A DNA stretch of 64,000 nt from assembly GCA_024742665.1 (NCBI GenBank), contig JANSYA010000013.1:1-64000 (forward strand), written 5' to 3'. Below are positions 8,869 to 16,676 of this stretch, in pieces. The first letter of the stretch is position 1; each line of letters opens with the position of its first letter. Made by a program: the position numbers and the translations under genes. Below the pieces are notes generated by a model. That model worked only from the letters and a program-made list of their open reading frames with translations, had not been told where the DNA came from and searched no databases. Source of the DNA: a bacterium (lineage in GTDB: Bacteria; Spirochaetota; Leptospiria; Leptospirales; Leptonemataceae).

Positions 8869-9561
8869 TCATCCCGCCTGCTCGTCGCCGCCGGCTTCGC
8901 CTTCGCCCTCTTGCATAAAGGGCGCGGCGTCTTTTTGTTCGCCTTCTTCCCACTCGCCGGCCCAGATCAATCCGCCGTGATCGTCGAGCATGACGCCCAC
9001 GCCGTGGCGTTCGCCCGCTTTCCACTGGCCGATATAACGACTGCCGTCGTCGTAAATATAAATTCCGGCGCCGTCGGTCACTACGCCGTTATCGTATTCG
9101 CCTTCCAGCTCGGTACCGTCGCTCAGCAGGACTTTGCCTTTGCCCTGGGGTTCGCCGTCGAGCCAGGCGCCGGTGTATTTGGTGCCGTCGCCCCAGGTAT
9201 ACGAACCCTGCCCGCTTTTGATATTGGCCTTGAATTCGCCTTCGTAAGTATTACCGCCGGGATAGGTGTACTTTCCGAAGCCCTGTTTATCGCCGCCGAC
9301 CCAGGCGCCTTCGTACCTGTGACCCGCTTGATTGCTAAAAGTACCGAAGCCGTGGGCCTCGCCGTCCGCGAACTGCCCGACGTAGCGTGCGCCGCTTTCA
9401 TAGACCAGCGTGCCGAGCCCGTTTTCGCAATTCCCCTGCACGCACTCCGCCGGCTCTTCGTAGATAAATCGAAAATAAACGAAAGCCAGTCCGTACGCGA
9501 TGACCAGAACGCCCACGGTGCCCAGCGCGATGCGCGCCCAAATATTCTGTAAAAATTTCAT
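8869..9561 (-). CDS. MORN-repeat protein with N-terminal membrane anchor
   Basis: The 230-residue protein has one N-terminal hydrophobic segment (about residues 10-32), then seven to eight MORN repeats of about 23 residues from residue 45 to 205. They show the Y-x-G-x-x-x-x-G-x-x-x-G-x-G-x-x pattern, such as RYVGQFADGEAHGFG and YEGEFKANIKSGQG. The C-terminal 25 residues are acidic and Gly-rich. MORN repeats fold as a beta-strip that binds lipids or proteins; in bacteria their role is usually unknown. It follows the TPR lipoprotein gene by 16 bases on the same strand, so the two probably form an operon. The single segment could be an uncleaved anchor facing the periplasm. Confidence 0.8.
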   Translation of the reverse strand: MKFLQNIWARIALGTVGVLVIAYGLAFVYFRFIYEEPAECVQGNCENGLGTLVYESGARYVGQFADGEAHGFGTFSNQAGHRYEGAWVGGDKQGFGKYTYPGGNTYEGEFKANIKSGQGSYTWGDGTKYTGAWLDGEPQGKGKVLLSDGTELEGEYDNGVVTDGAGIYIYDDGSRYIGQWKAGERHGVGVMLDDHGGLIWAGEWEEGEQKDAAPFMQEGEGEAGGDEQAG

Positions 9562-9577
9562 AGTAGTTTAACCCATT

Positions 9578-10222
9578 CTATTGATCGGCCGCCGCTGTTT
9601 TTTGCGCGCCCAACACCGTCGCCATCTTCCGGTGGTGATCGCGACGTTCGTTCAGCTCCGCCTTCGCGTACAGCTCCGAGAGACGAATGTGACTGAGGGC
9701 GATGCGATTGTCGGCGGTGCCCACGCGATAGGCCGTAATCGCATCGGCGACTTCGCCCATGCGCTCGTGCAGCAGGCCCTTCAGATACCAGAGCTCCGGG
9801 CTACGCGTTTCGATGCGCAGCGCGCGATGAATCAGAGCCATGGCTTCGCGCTCCTTACCCTCTTCGGTGCTCCAGATGCGCGCCAGCCAGAGCAGCGCTC
9901 CGAAATGTTCCGGATTGTCGTCGAGCACGGCCCCGCAGTGCTCGGCCGCAGCCTCGAAATTCTTGCGATAGTATTCGACGCGGGTCACCAGGATTCGGGC
10001 CGCGGCGTTGCCCGGCGCCTGATCCACGACTTCGATCGCCGCGGAATAAGCCGGATCCAGGCGACGGTTCTGGTAGTGATCGAGCGCGGTTTTCATCCGC
10101 TCGTCAACCCAGGCTTCGTCCGGACCGCAGCCCGCTCCCAGCAGCCCGGGCGTCGCTATCAGCAGCAGCCAGGTCGAAAAAAAACCAATTTTTGCGAGAC
10201 GCGGGGCTTTCGAATCCATCAC
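9578..10222 (-). CDS. TPR-repeat lipoprotein
   Basis: A 214-residue protein with a lipoprotein signal: a hydrophobic stretch ending L-G-A-G-C with the lipid Cys at about residue 32. The mature part carries about four tetratricopeptide repeats (helical pairs with A-A-A-R-I-L-V, A-L-L-W-L-A-R-I and E-L-W-Y-L-K-G-L). It is the first gene of a likely two-gene operon with the MORN protein. Two membrane-attached repeat proteins made together suggest a shared envelope complex, which is inference. It is divergent from the sigma-factor gene, with 179 bases between the starts. Confidence 0.8.
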   Translation of the reverse strand: MMDSKAPRLAKIGFFSTWLLLIATPGLLGAGCGPDEAWVDERMKTALDHYQNRRLDPAYSAAIEVVDQAPGNAAARILVTRVEYYRKNFEAAAEHCGAVLDDNPEHFGALLWLARIWSTEEGKEREAMALIHRALRIETRSPELWYLKGLLHERMGEVADAITAYRVGTADNRIALSHIRLSELYAKAELNERRDHHRKMATVLGAQKTAAADQ

Positions 10223-10401
10223 TGTGTTCTATTAAAGTTCACCTATCTGACAAGCGAAATTCGCAAAATCTCCGCTCACAGACGGCGAATCTGCGCGGCT
10301 TCGATCGGACTATTCCGACGCCGCATCCGCTCTGTCGACAGCGGAAAAAAATGTACACCATCCGCGGCTCCGGCGGGTCTTAATAACAGCACCTGTATAC
10401 T

Positions 10402-11277
10402 ATGAATACGATCCAACTCGAAAAGGCCGGGCGGACACGCCGCCTCGCGCGACTGATCGCCCGGACCCGAAGCGAAAATCCACGCCACCGCCAGCGGGCC
10501 GCCGCCGCGCTGGTTCGTCTGCACCAGGCCGGCGCCCGCGCCTACGCCCGCGCGATTTTGAAAGACGCCGATCTGGCCGAGGACGCCGTGCAGGAAGCCT
10601 GGCTGGAAGGCTTTCGCAATCTGAAGACGCTGCGTGAGCCCGGCGCCTTCGGCTTCTGGTTTCGCCGGCTGGTCTTCAAGCAGTGCGATCGCATTCGCAG
10701 GCGCTCCGATTTCGGCGAAGTGCCCGGGCTGCCCGAAGATCTCGAAGTAGCGGCCGCGGCAGCGGCGGGACGCGACAGCTGGCTGTATAACTGGCGGGCC
10801 GCCGGCGATCCGGCGCGTATCGTCGCCGACCGCATCGAAACCCGCGAACTGCGCAAACGCCTTCTGGCCGCCTATCGCGGTCTGGCTCCGGCGGATCGTC
10901 GTCTGGTGCGCCTGCGTTTCATCGAGGAGCGCCCGTTAAAAGAGATCGCGCGCGAACTGAAAATCACGACCGATACAATCAAGAACCGCATCCGAATTCT
11001 ACGCCGCGATCTACGGCCGACGATCCAGTCCGACGCCGCCTACGAATTGCCCGCGCACTTTCGCGCGCTGGCATCGGAACGACTGGCCGGTGTTTATATT
11101 GCCCCGGACTATCGTCTGCGTCGCAAACGCGATGCGAAAGCGAAACGCGAACTGGAAGTGCCGGCGAACCTGCCCGGCGCGCCGGTGGTCAACCCGGGCG
11201 CGTCGCCGCAAACGCCTGCAACGCAAAAAGCCCGGCGCGGATCCGCAATGGACCTGCGCTGCCGTTCGATCGCCTGA
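10402..11277 (+). CDS. ECF-type RNA polymerase sigma factor with C-terminal extension
   Basis: The protein (291 residues) has a sigma region 2 at about residues 45-105 (D-L-A-E-D-A-V-Q-E-A-W-L followed by FGFWFRRLVFKQCDRIRR) and a region 4 helix-turn-helix at about 158-205 (L-A-P-A-D-R-R-L, then L-K-E-I-A-R-E-L-K-I). No region 1 or 3 is present, so it belongs to the ECF group. About 80 residues follow region 4; they are basic, Pro-rich and possibly disordered, where a typical ECF factor stops. No anti-sigma gene lies next to it, so control may come through the extension or from elsewhere. TATACT sits immediately before the ATG, so the real start could lie a little downstream. Confidence 0.8.
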   Translation: MNTIQLEKAGRTRRLARLIARTRSENPRHRQRAAAALVRLHQAGARAYARAILKDADLAEDAVQEAWLEGFRNLKTLREPGAFGFWFRRLVFKQCDRIRRRSDFGEVPGLPEDLEVAAAAAAGRDSWLYNWRAAGDPARIVADRIETRELRKRLLAAYRGLAPADRRLVRLRFIEERPLKEIARELKITTDTIKNRIRILRRDLRPTIQSDAAYELPAHFRALASERLAGVYIAPDYRLRRKRDAKAKRELEVPANLPGAPVVNPGASPQTPATQKARRGSAMDLRCRSIA

Positions 11278-11376
11278 CAGCCTGATCGTATATTCAAGCG
11301 CTCGCGCTTTCGCGGACATTCGATCGCGCCCGGAATTTTCGGTACACCGCCGCGCGTTTCACCGGGTCTATCTAAT

Positions 11377-12054
11377 ATGACCCAATCTGAATTTAGCAGC
11401 GCGATCGATCGCGACGATTCCATGCGAGCGCCGCGCGCTCATGCGGGCGACGAAGCGACGGAGACAGAGGCGCCGAATAAAAACGAAGGCGCGGCGCCCC
11501 TGAGCCAGCGCATCGAAAGCTATTTTTTAACCGAACGCCGGCAAATCTTTTTGTGGGGCCAGGTCGACGACGCCTCGGCGAAGCACATCGTCGAGCGCCT
11601 GCTGTATATGAGCGCCATCGATTCGCAGTCGGATATCAGCCTGATGATCAACAGCCCGGGCGGCATGAACACGGCGGGCTTCGCGATCCTGGACGCCATG
11701 CGAATGATCCAGCCGGATGTTCGCACCTACTGCCTGGGACTCGCGGCGAGTTTCGGCGCCCTGCTGCTAATGTGCGGCGCGAAAGGCAAACGCTTCGCTT
11801 TGCCCCACGCGCGAGTCATGATCCATCAGCCCTGGCTGCCCGGCGAGTATCGCGCGACGGCGACGGAGCTGCGCATCCAGGCCGAAGAAATTCAAAAGCA
11901 GCGCGACGAGATCGATCAGATTATCGCCGAAGCGACCGGCAGGCCTTTCGAAGAAGTCGCCGGGGACACCGACCGGGACCACTGGCTGAATGCGGAAGCG
12001 GCCGTCGAGTACGGCGTGATCGACGCGGTGGCGCAGACGGTAGGCAAGGCCTGA
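11377..12054 (+). CDS. clpP: ClpP-family serine protease subunit
   Basis: Proteolytic core of an ATP-dependent Clp protease; it degrades unfolded polypeptides fed in by a ClpX or ClpA-type unfoldase in the cytosol. The catalytic triad is intact: Ser125 in AASFGA, His150 in MIHQP and Asp199 in DTDRD, spaced 25 and 49 residues apart exactly as in the E. coli enzyme. The first 40 residues are a charged, low-complexity extension not typical of housekeeping ClpP. No clpX or tig gene is adjacent, which points to an additional ClpP rather than the main tig-clpP-clpX copy; that is inference. The end is convergent with the MFS gene. Confidence 0.9.
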   Translation: MTQSEFSSAIDRDDSMRAPRAHAGDEATETEAPNKNEGAAPLSQRIESYFLTERRQIFLWGQVDDASAKHIVERLLYMSAIDSQSDISLMINSPGGMNTAGFAILDAMRMIQPDVRTYCLGLAASFGALLLMCGAKGKRFALPHARVMIHQPWLPGEYRATATELRIQAEEIQKQRDEIDQIIAEATGRPFEEVAGDTDRDHWLNAEAAVEYGVIDAVAQTVGKA

Positions 12055-12073
12055 ACTATTATTCGACGTTGCA

Positions 12074-13348
12074 TTATTGCGCGACATCGACCGGCTTGAC
12101 GTAGCGCACAAGCAGCGTGCAGCATAAACCTGCGGCGATCGCGAGATAGCCGATGTGCGCATAGTCCGCGATGCGGCCGTCGGGCAGCGTGGTAATCAAT
12201 ACCCCGCCAATAAAGGCCGCGGCGCCGGAACCCAGCTGCTGCACCGAAGCCTGGACCGCCAAAAAACCACCGCGCGTCGCGGGCGGCGCCGCCGACGAGA
12301 TCAAAGCCATGGCGGGGATCATGCGACCGCTCGACGCGATAAAAAACAGCGTCGTGATCGCGAGCACCGCCGTCATCGAAGCCGGACCGAGATTCGTGAT
12401 CAAAAAGATCGGCACAAAGGTCAACAAAACGAAAGCTACGAAGACGCGCCCTTTGCCGACGCGATCCGCCAGCCGGCCGACCAGGGGGCTCGTAAAGATC
12501 GTCGAGAAACCGCCGACCATATAGATATACAGAATGTCCGCCTCGGAAAAACCGACGTTCGCCACCATATACGGACTGATGTACGGAATCACCGCGAAGT
12601 GCCCGATCATCATTAAGAACATCAGCAGCAGCGCCCGCAGCTGATTGCCGTCCGAAACAATCGAGCGCAGCACGCGAAAGACGTCGTGGGCCTGCTCTTC
12701 CGGCAGCGGCGGGCAGTCGGCGATACCGTCGTGAGCGACCACCCCCGCCACGGTATTCGCCCGGGCGACCGGCAGGCGACGGCGCATATGACCGTCGAGG
12801 GTCGGCACCGTTCCGTAGACCAACGCCAGCACGAAGACGCCCGTGCCGACCAGCAGATAAAAGGGCGCGTGCCATTCAAAGAGATTCGCCAGATACAGTC
12901 CGCTCGGCACGCCCAGCACCGAAGCCGCCGAAAAGGCCAGCATCACAATGCCCATCGCCCGGCCGCGCCGCTCGAAAGGAATCGCGTCGCCGACAATGGC
13001 GAGCACCAGCGCGCCGATCAGTCCGCCGAAGACGCCGGTCAGAATGCGGGTGCCCAGCAGGATGCCGTACGTCGGTGCGATGGCGCAGGCGAAAGTTCCC
13101 AGCAAGAATCCGGTATAGATCACAAGCAAAGCGCGGCGGCGATCGAAGCGGTCGATATAAAACGACCCTAAAAATCCCGAGGCCCCGGCGCTGAATGTAT
13201 AAGCCGAAACGAGAATCCCGAAGCGAGCCGCGTCGATATCGAAGACGCGCATCAGCTGCGGACCCAGGGGCATCATGATCATAAAGTCCATGATATGCGT
13301 AAATTGCACGGCGGCCAGGGTGATCAATAAAAGCAGTTCGCGTGACAT
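12074..13348 (-). CDS. MFS transporter, AraJ-like drug/sugar exporter group
   Basis: With the ATG at 13348 the product has 424 residues and about 12 membrane segments, with a central hydrophilic loop around the HMRRR region. Typical major facilitator features are the D-R-F-D-R-R-R motif after the second helix and R-L-A-D-R-V-G-K in the second half (a second motif A copy). The frame is open to 13438, but the added residues are polar and would run into the divergent gene region, so the internal start MSRELLLL was preferred. Such proteins use proton exchange to export small molecules; the substrate cannot be read from sequence. It is divergent from a broken AraC-type regulator gene that may once have controlled it. 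Confidence 0.85.
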   Translation of the reverse strand: MSRELLLLITLAAVQFTHIMDFMIMMPLGPQLMRVFDIDAARFGILVSAYTFSAGASGFLGSFYIDRFDRRRALLVIYTGFLLGTFACAIAPTYGILLGTRILTGVFGGLIGALVLAIVGDAIPFERRGRAMGIVMLAFSAASVLGVPSGLYLANLFEWHAPFYLLVGTGVFVLALVYGTVPTLDGHMRRRLPVARANTVAGVVAHDGIADCPPLPEEQAHDVFRVLRSIVSDGNQLRALLLMFLMMIGHFAVIPYISPYMVANVGFSEADILYIYMVGGFSTIFTSPLVGRLADRVGKGRVFVAFVLLTFVPIFLITNLGPASMTAVLAITTLFFIASSGRMIPAMALISSAAPPATRGGFLAVQASVQQLGSGAAAFIGGVLITTLPDGRIADYAHIGYLAIAAGLCCTLLVRYVKPVDVAQ

Positions 13349-13470
13349 GGCGGAGGATGTGTCTTCGAATCGAAAGCGATCCAGGCGGAATTCAGTTTCA
13401 ACCGGGCCGGGATTCTGGCGGGATGGGTCGTTCACCACGGCGGACAGCCTGCCGTCCCAGTATCGTAACT

Positions 13471-13957
13471 ATGCCCCTGGCAAGCCACTGGAATTTTAAC
13501 GACGTATTCGTAGCCGTGCAGCTCGCCGGCGCCGCCTTCGCGATCGTCCTGGGCATCGCGCAGTTTTTGCAGCCGGATCGCAATCCGTACTATATGGTCA
13601 TGAATTTTTATATCGCGGGGATCCAGTGCGTAATCCTGGCGTACCTGCTGCTAACTCTGCGGGATTTTCTGATCGTGCTGCGCGATCGGCCGCGGCCGGC
13701 GCCTTCGATCTACAAGCTGACCGTCGCCTTCGTCTGCCTGGGTCTGCTGATGGAACTGGAGCACCTGTACGCCGACGAAGATTTGAATCTCGCGGGGCTC
13801 GCTCAGGAACTGCAAATTACGCCGCACCAGCTTTCGGAAATTTTGAATCAACGCCTGGAACAAAGTTTCAAGCACTTCGTAAACGCCTATCGTATCGACG
13901 CCGCCCGGACCTTGCTCGTGCAGGAGCCCGAACGCTCCGTGCTGTCCGTCGCCGGAG
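13471..13957 (+). pseudogene. AraC-type membrane regulator, truncated remnant
   Basis: From ATG 13471 the frame codes for about three hydrophobic helices, then the first half of an AraC-type DNA-binding domain: LNLAGLAQELQITPHQLSE, Y-R-I-D-A-A-R and E-P-E-R-S-V-L-S-V-A. Intact members continue with a second helix-turn-helix (F-x-S-x-S-x-F-x-R-x-F), which is missing. Intact membrane-bound relatives also carry about seven helices before the domain; here the step from a hydrophobic stretch straight into MELEHLYADEDL suggests a further in-frame loss near 13742. After about 13955 the same frame runs on only as the shadow of the next gene. With half the DNA-binding domain gone it is probably inactive. 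Confidence 0.7.
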
Positions 13958-13960
13958 CGC

Positions 13961-14467
13961 TGGGCTTATTATGCGCTCTCCTGGGGGGTGATGCTGCTCG
14001 TGCACGACGCTTATTTTTACTGGGCCCATCGCTTCATGCACTGGCAGCCCGTGTATCGCTACGTCCATTCGGTGCATCACAAATCCACGAACCCCTCGCC
14101 TTTCGCAGCCTTCGCTTTTCATCCCTTCGAAGCGGTGATCGAGTACGCCTGGTTCATCGCGCTGCTGACGATTTTACCGATGCACGTTTCGCTGCTCGCT
14201 TTGTATCCTTCGCTGATGCTGCTCTTAAACGTGCACGCCCACCTGGGCTACGAACTGCTGCCCCGCGGCTTCGCGAAACATCCTATCGGGAAATATCTGC
14301 TGACTGCGACTTTGCACAATCAGCACCACAAACGTTTTCGCTACAACTACGGCCTCTGGTTTTTCTGGTGGGATCGCCTCTTCGGCACGATCGACCCGCG
14401 CTACGATTCCGAGTTCGGCGCGCCGGCCCCCGCGGCCGTAGAACCAGAGCTCGCCCGGGCGGCCTGA
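13961..14467 (+). pseudogene. Fatty acid hydroxylase / sterol desaturase family, 5'-truncated
   Basis: In a different frame from the regulator remnant the sequence reads WAYYALSWGVMLLVHDAYFY and goes on with the histidine clusters of the membrane di-iron hydroxylases: H-D-A-Y-F-Y-W-A-H-R-x-M-H, H-S-V-H-H-K-S, and H-N-Q-H-H-K-R-F near the end. These bind two irons and hydroxylate or desaturate lipid chains in a membrane. The normal 80-120 N-terminal residues, which include the first membrane helices, are absent. A GTG at 13988 or ATG at 13991 could still start translation of about 160 residues that contain all the histidine clusters, so some residual product is possible. Confidence 0.7.
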
Positions 14468-14530
14468 TATGCTCCCGGACGCGCGCGCGATTCTCCGTTG
14501 ACAGAGCGATCTGCCGGCGGAGAATCGCGC

Positions 14531-16270
14531 ATGTCGACTCAGGCGAAACCGCTGCTGGAATTCTTAACGCGCTATCGTTGGCCGCTCTTTATCCTGTGGG
14601 TCTTCGTCTTTCGCCTGCCGCATATCCTGGGCGCGGACCTGCGTCTCGACGGCGACGGCGCCCACCACTGGCTGGTGATGGATCGCATCTATAAGGGCGA
14701 AGCCTTCGTGCTGCATCCCCACGGCATGGATCACATCGGCCTGATCGAGTTCTTATTCGCCACGCCCTTCGTCGCCCTCTTCGGGCATACCCAGCTGCCC
14801 TATCAGCTGGGGCTGGTATTCATTTTTCTGATTACGGCCTGGCCGCTCTTTCTCTTCGCCCGCCGCGGCTACGGCGAAAGCGCGGCGAGCTGGGTTCTGA
14901 TCTTAATGGCGCTGCCGCATCCTTTCGTGCAGTTCATTTCGCTGCGACCCTACGGCGGCCATCTGCTCTGCAACGCCCTGGGATTGCTTGTGTTGTATTT
15001 ATGGTGGCGACGCGTTTCCAATCCCGGCGGCGTCCGACCGGCCGTCCAGCTGAGCGGCGCGCGCGATCTGCTGTACTGGGCGGGCGTCGGCGCGCTGGGC
15101 GGCGTCGCTCTGTATACGAATCGGCTGTACGCGATTCCGCTGGCCGCTCACCTGGGCGTCTGGATCCTGCACGCAGTTACGCGCGAAAAATCGGCGCGGC
15201 AGTTCGTCGCCCTGGCGCTTTTCGCGGTCGGCTTTGCCATTGGCGGCCTGCCCCAGTGGCTGGGCGGTCACTTCGAACCCTTTGCGCCGAATTATCCCAA
15301 CGCGGGATTCAATCCCGGACTGGAAAATCTGGAATCGAACGCCGCGGTCTTCGCGTCGACTTTGCTGCCGAACCTGCTCGACATCGTCTACTTCGACGGC
15401 TTCGGCGAAGCGGGCTTCGTGCCCCCGGGCGATTTCAAAAAAGCCGTGCCGATCTGGCAGGGGCTGATTGTGCTGCTCGCGATCGGGCCGCTGATTCGAT
15501 TGGTGCCCCGGGGCATCGCCTATCTGCGCGGACAGGGTCCGCTGACCGTCGGCGTGCTCGCCACGGCGATCGTCGTCGCCAACACCCTGGCGATCTTGAT
15601 TACGAAGCTGCCCATCTGGGGATTCTCGGCGCGCTATTTGCTGGCATCGATTCTGATTCTGATTCCAATCTATGCGGCCTTCGCCGCCGGCCTGTACGAC
15701 GCGCCCGCCGCCCCGCGCGACGCGTCCGGACGCCTGAGTTTCCAGAAGGCCTTCGCATTCTTAAATCGCATTCCCTTTCTCGATCGCTTCGCCGCGCTAT
15801 TTCGCAGCGCTCCGCGAATTTACGCGATCGGGCATCTTCTGCTGTTTATCGCGGCCTACGCCTACGGCTACCGGCCCTCTGCTACGATCTATTCCAAACC
15901 GGCGACGGCCGGCGCGCAGGAAGTCAGCGCCTATCTCAAAACCAACGGCCACGACCGCTGTCTGGCGAATTACTGGATCGCCTATAACCTGATCTACTCT
16001 TCCGGCCGAAAAATACTCGCCAGCCCGACGACGCAGTATCCCGGCCTGGGCCCGGTCCGGGATCCGCAGATTGAGCGCGCGATTCTTGAAGATCCCGTCG
16101 GCCTGCGCTGCGTTATCGATCACCGCTTCACGATGGCCGACGGCCGCAACGCCGCCCCGGGCAAAGTCTGGACTCCGGTCAAAGACGGCCCGCTGCGCAT
16201 GCGAGTTTCTGAACGACACACCATCGCCGACTGGATCATTCTATTCGGCGATCCCGTTGCGGGCCGCTGA
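14531..16270 (+). CDS. GT-C-like multi-pass membrane protein (glycosyltransferase family 39-like)
   Basis: A protein of 579 residues with about 10-12 membrane helices. After the first helix there is an acidic motif, L-R-L-D-G-D-G-A-H-H, at the position where GT-C transferases such as ArnT/PMT have their catalytic Asp pair, and W-x-x-R-Y-L-L-A-S near the last helices. Such enzymes move a sugar from a polyprenyl-phosphate donor to a lipid or protein outside the inner membrane. The donor and target are unknown. The ATG at 14531 was chosen because GGCGGAG lies about 8 bases before it; a TTG at 14498 is an alternative. The C-terminal 90 residues are soluble. Confidence 0.6.
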   Translation: MSTQAKPLLEFLTRYRWPLFILWVFVFRLPHILGADLRLDGDGAHHWLVMDRIYKGEAFVLHPHGMDHIGLIEFLFATPFVALFGHTQLPYQLGLVFIFLITAWPLFLFARRGYGESAASWVLILMALPHPFVQFISLRPYGGHLLCNALGLLVLYLWWRRVSNPGGVRPAVQLSGARDLLYWAGVGALGGVALYTNRLYAIPLAAHLGVWILHAVTREKSARQFVALALFAVGFAIGGLPQWLGGHFEPFAPNYPNAGFNPGLENLESNAAVFASTLLPNLLDIVYFDGFGEAGFVPPGDFKKAVPIWQGLIVLLAIGPLIRLVPRGIAYLRGQGPLTVGVLATAIVVANTLAILITKLPIWGFSARYLLASILILIPIYAAFAAGLYDAPAAPRDASGRLSFQKAFAFLNRIPFLDRFAALFRSAPRIYAIGHLLLFIAAYAYGYRPSATIYSKPATAGAQEVSAYLKTNGHDRCLANYWIAYNLIYSSGRKILASPTTQYPGLGPVRDPQIERAILEDPVGLRCVIDHRFTMADGRNAAPGKVWTPVKDGPLRMRVSERHTIADWIILFGDPVAGR

Positions 16271-16676
16271 ACGCGCCCGGCCGGTCTCGCGAGTGCTCCT
16301 TGTAAATTTCCGGGAGCTGCTTTAAGAACGAAATAAATTCGACAAGCCCCGGGCGCGCGAATTGTCATCATTCAACTGGCCCGGAGCGACAGACGGAATC
16401 GGGGGCCGCGCGAGCTTCAACGCACCGGTCAGCGGCGGTCTGGACCGGCAGGGGCTCTTCGTCCTGGATTCCGGCAGCTACCTGCTGCGTCGCATTCTGT
16501 GACTGGCAGCTTTGAGCCGGAGACCTCGCAGGCCGCCGTCACCCGATTTTCGATCCGGTTTCTGCTTGCGGCCAGATCGCCCCGGACTTTTGCTTTGAAT
16601 CGCGCTTGAACATCCGCATCGCCGCAGGCGTCCAATACAGTTTGAGCATATCCACGCAATCCGGGGCCCCGATTTC
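16271..16676. other. Intergenic region without a clear gene
   Basis: About 400 bases lie between the GT-C-like gene and the macroglobulin gene. Two overlapping minus-strand frames of 66 and 76 codons (16429-16659, 16478-16678) have no recognisable motif and no ribosome binding site. I see no tRNA and no strong hairpin. It must contain the promoter of the macroglobulin/PBP1C operon. Confidence 0.4.

Noticed and set aside
8860..9552. 230-codon plus-strand frame opposite the MORN gene
   Set aside because: The minus strand codes a clear series of MORN repeats; the plus frame is their complement, rich in Val/Phe/Ala.
10396..10401. TATACT as the -10 box of the sigma-factor gene
   Set aside because: It touches the ATG, so the transcript would start inside the coding region; without a mapped start site it cannot be claimed.
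13342..14694. A single 450-codon frame over the regulator and hydroxylase region
   Set aside because: Only its first third has protein-like features; after about 13955 it is Arg-rich shadow of the hydroxylase frame, whose histidine clusters lie in another frame.
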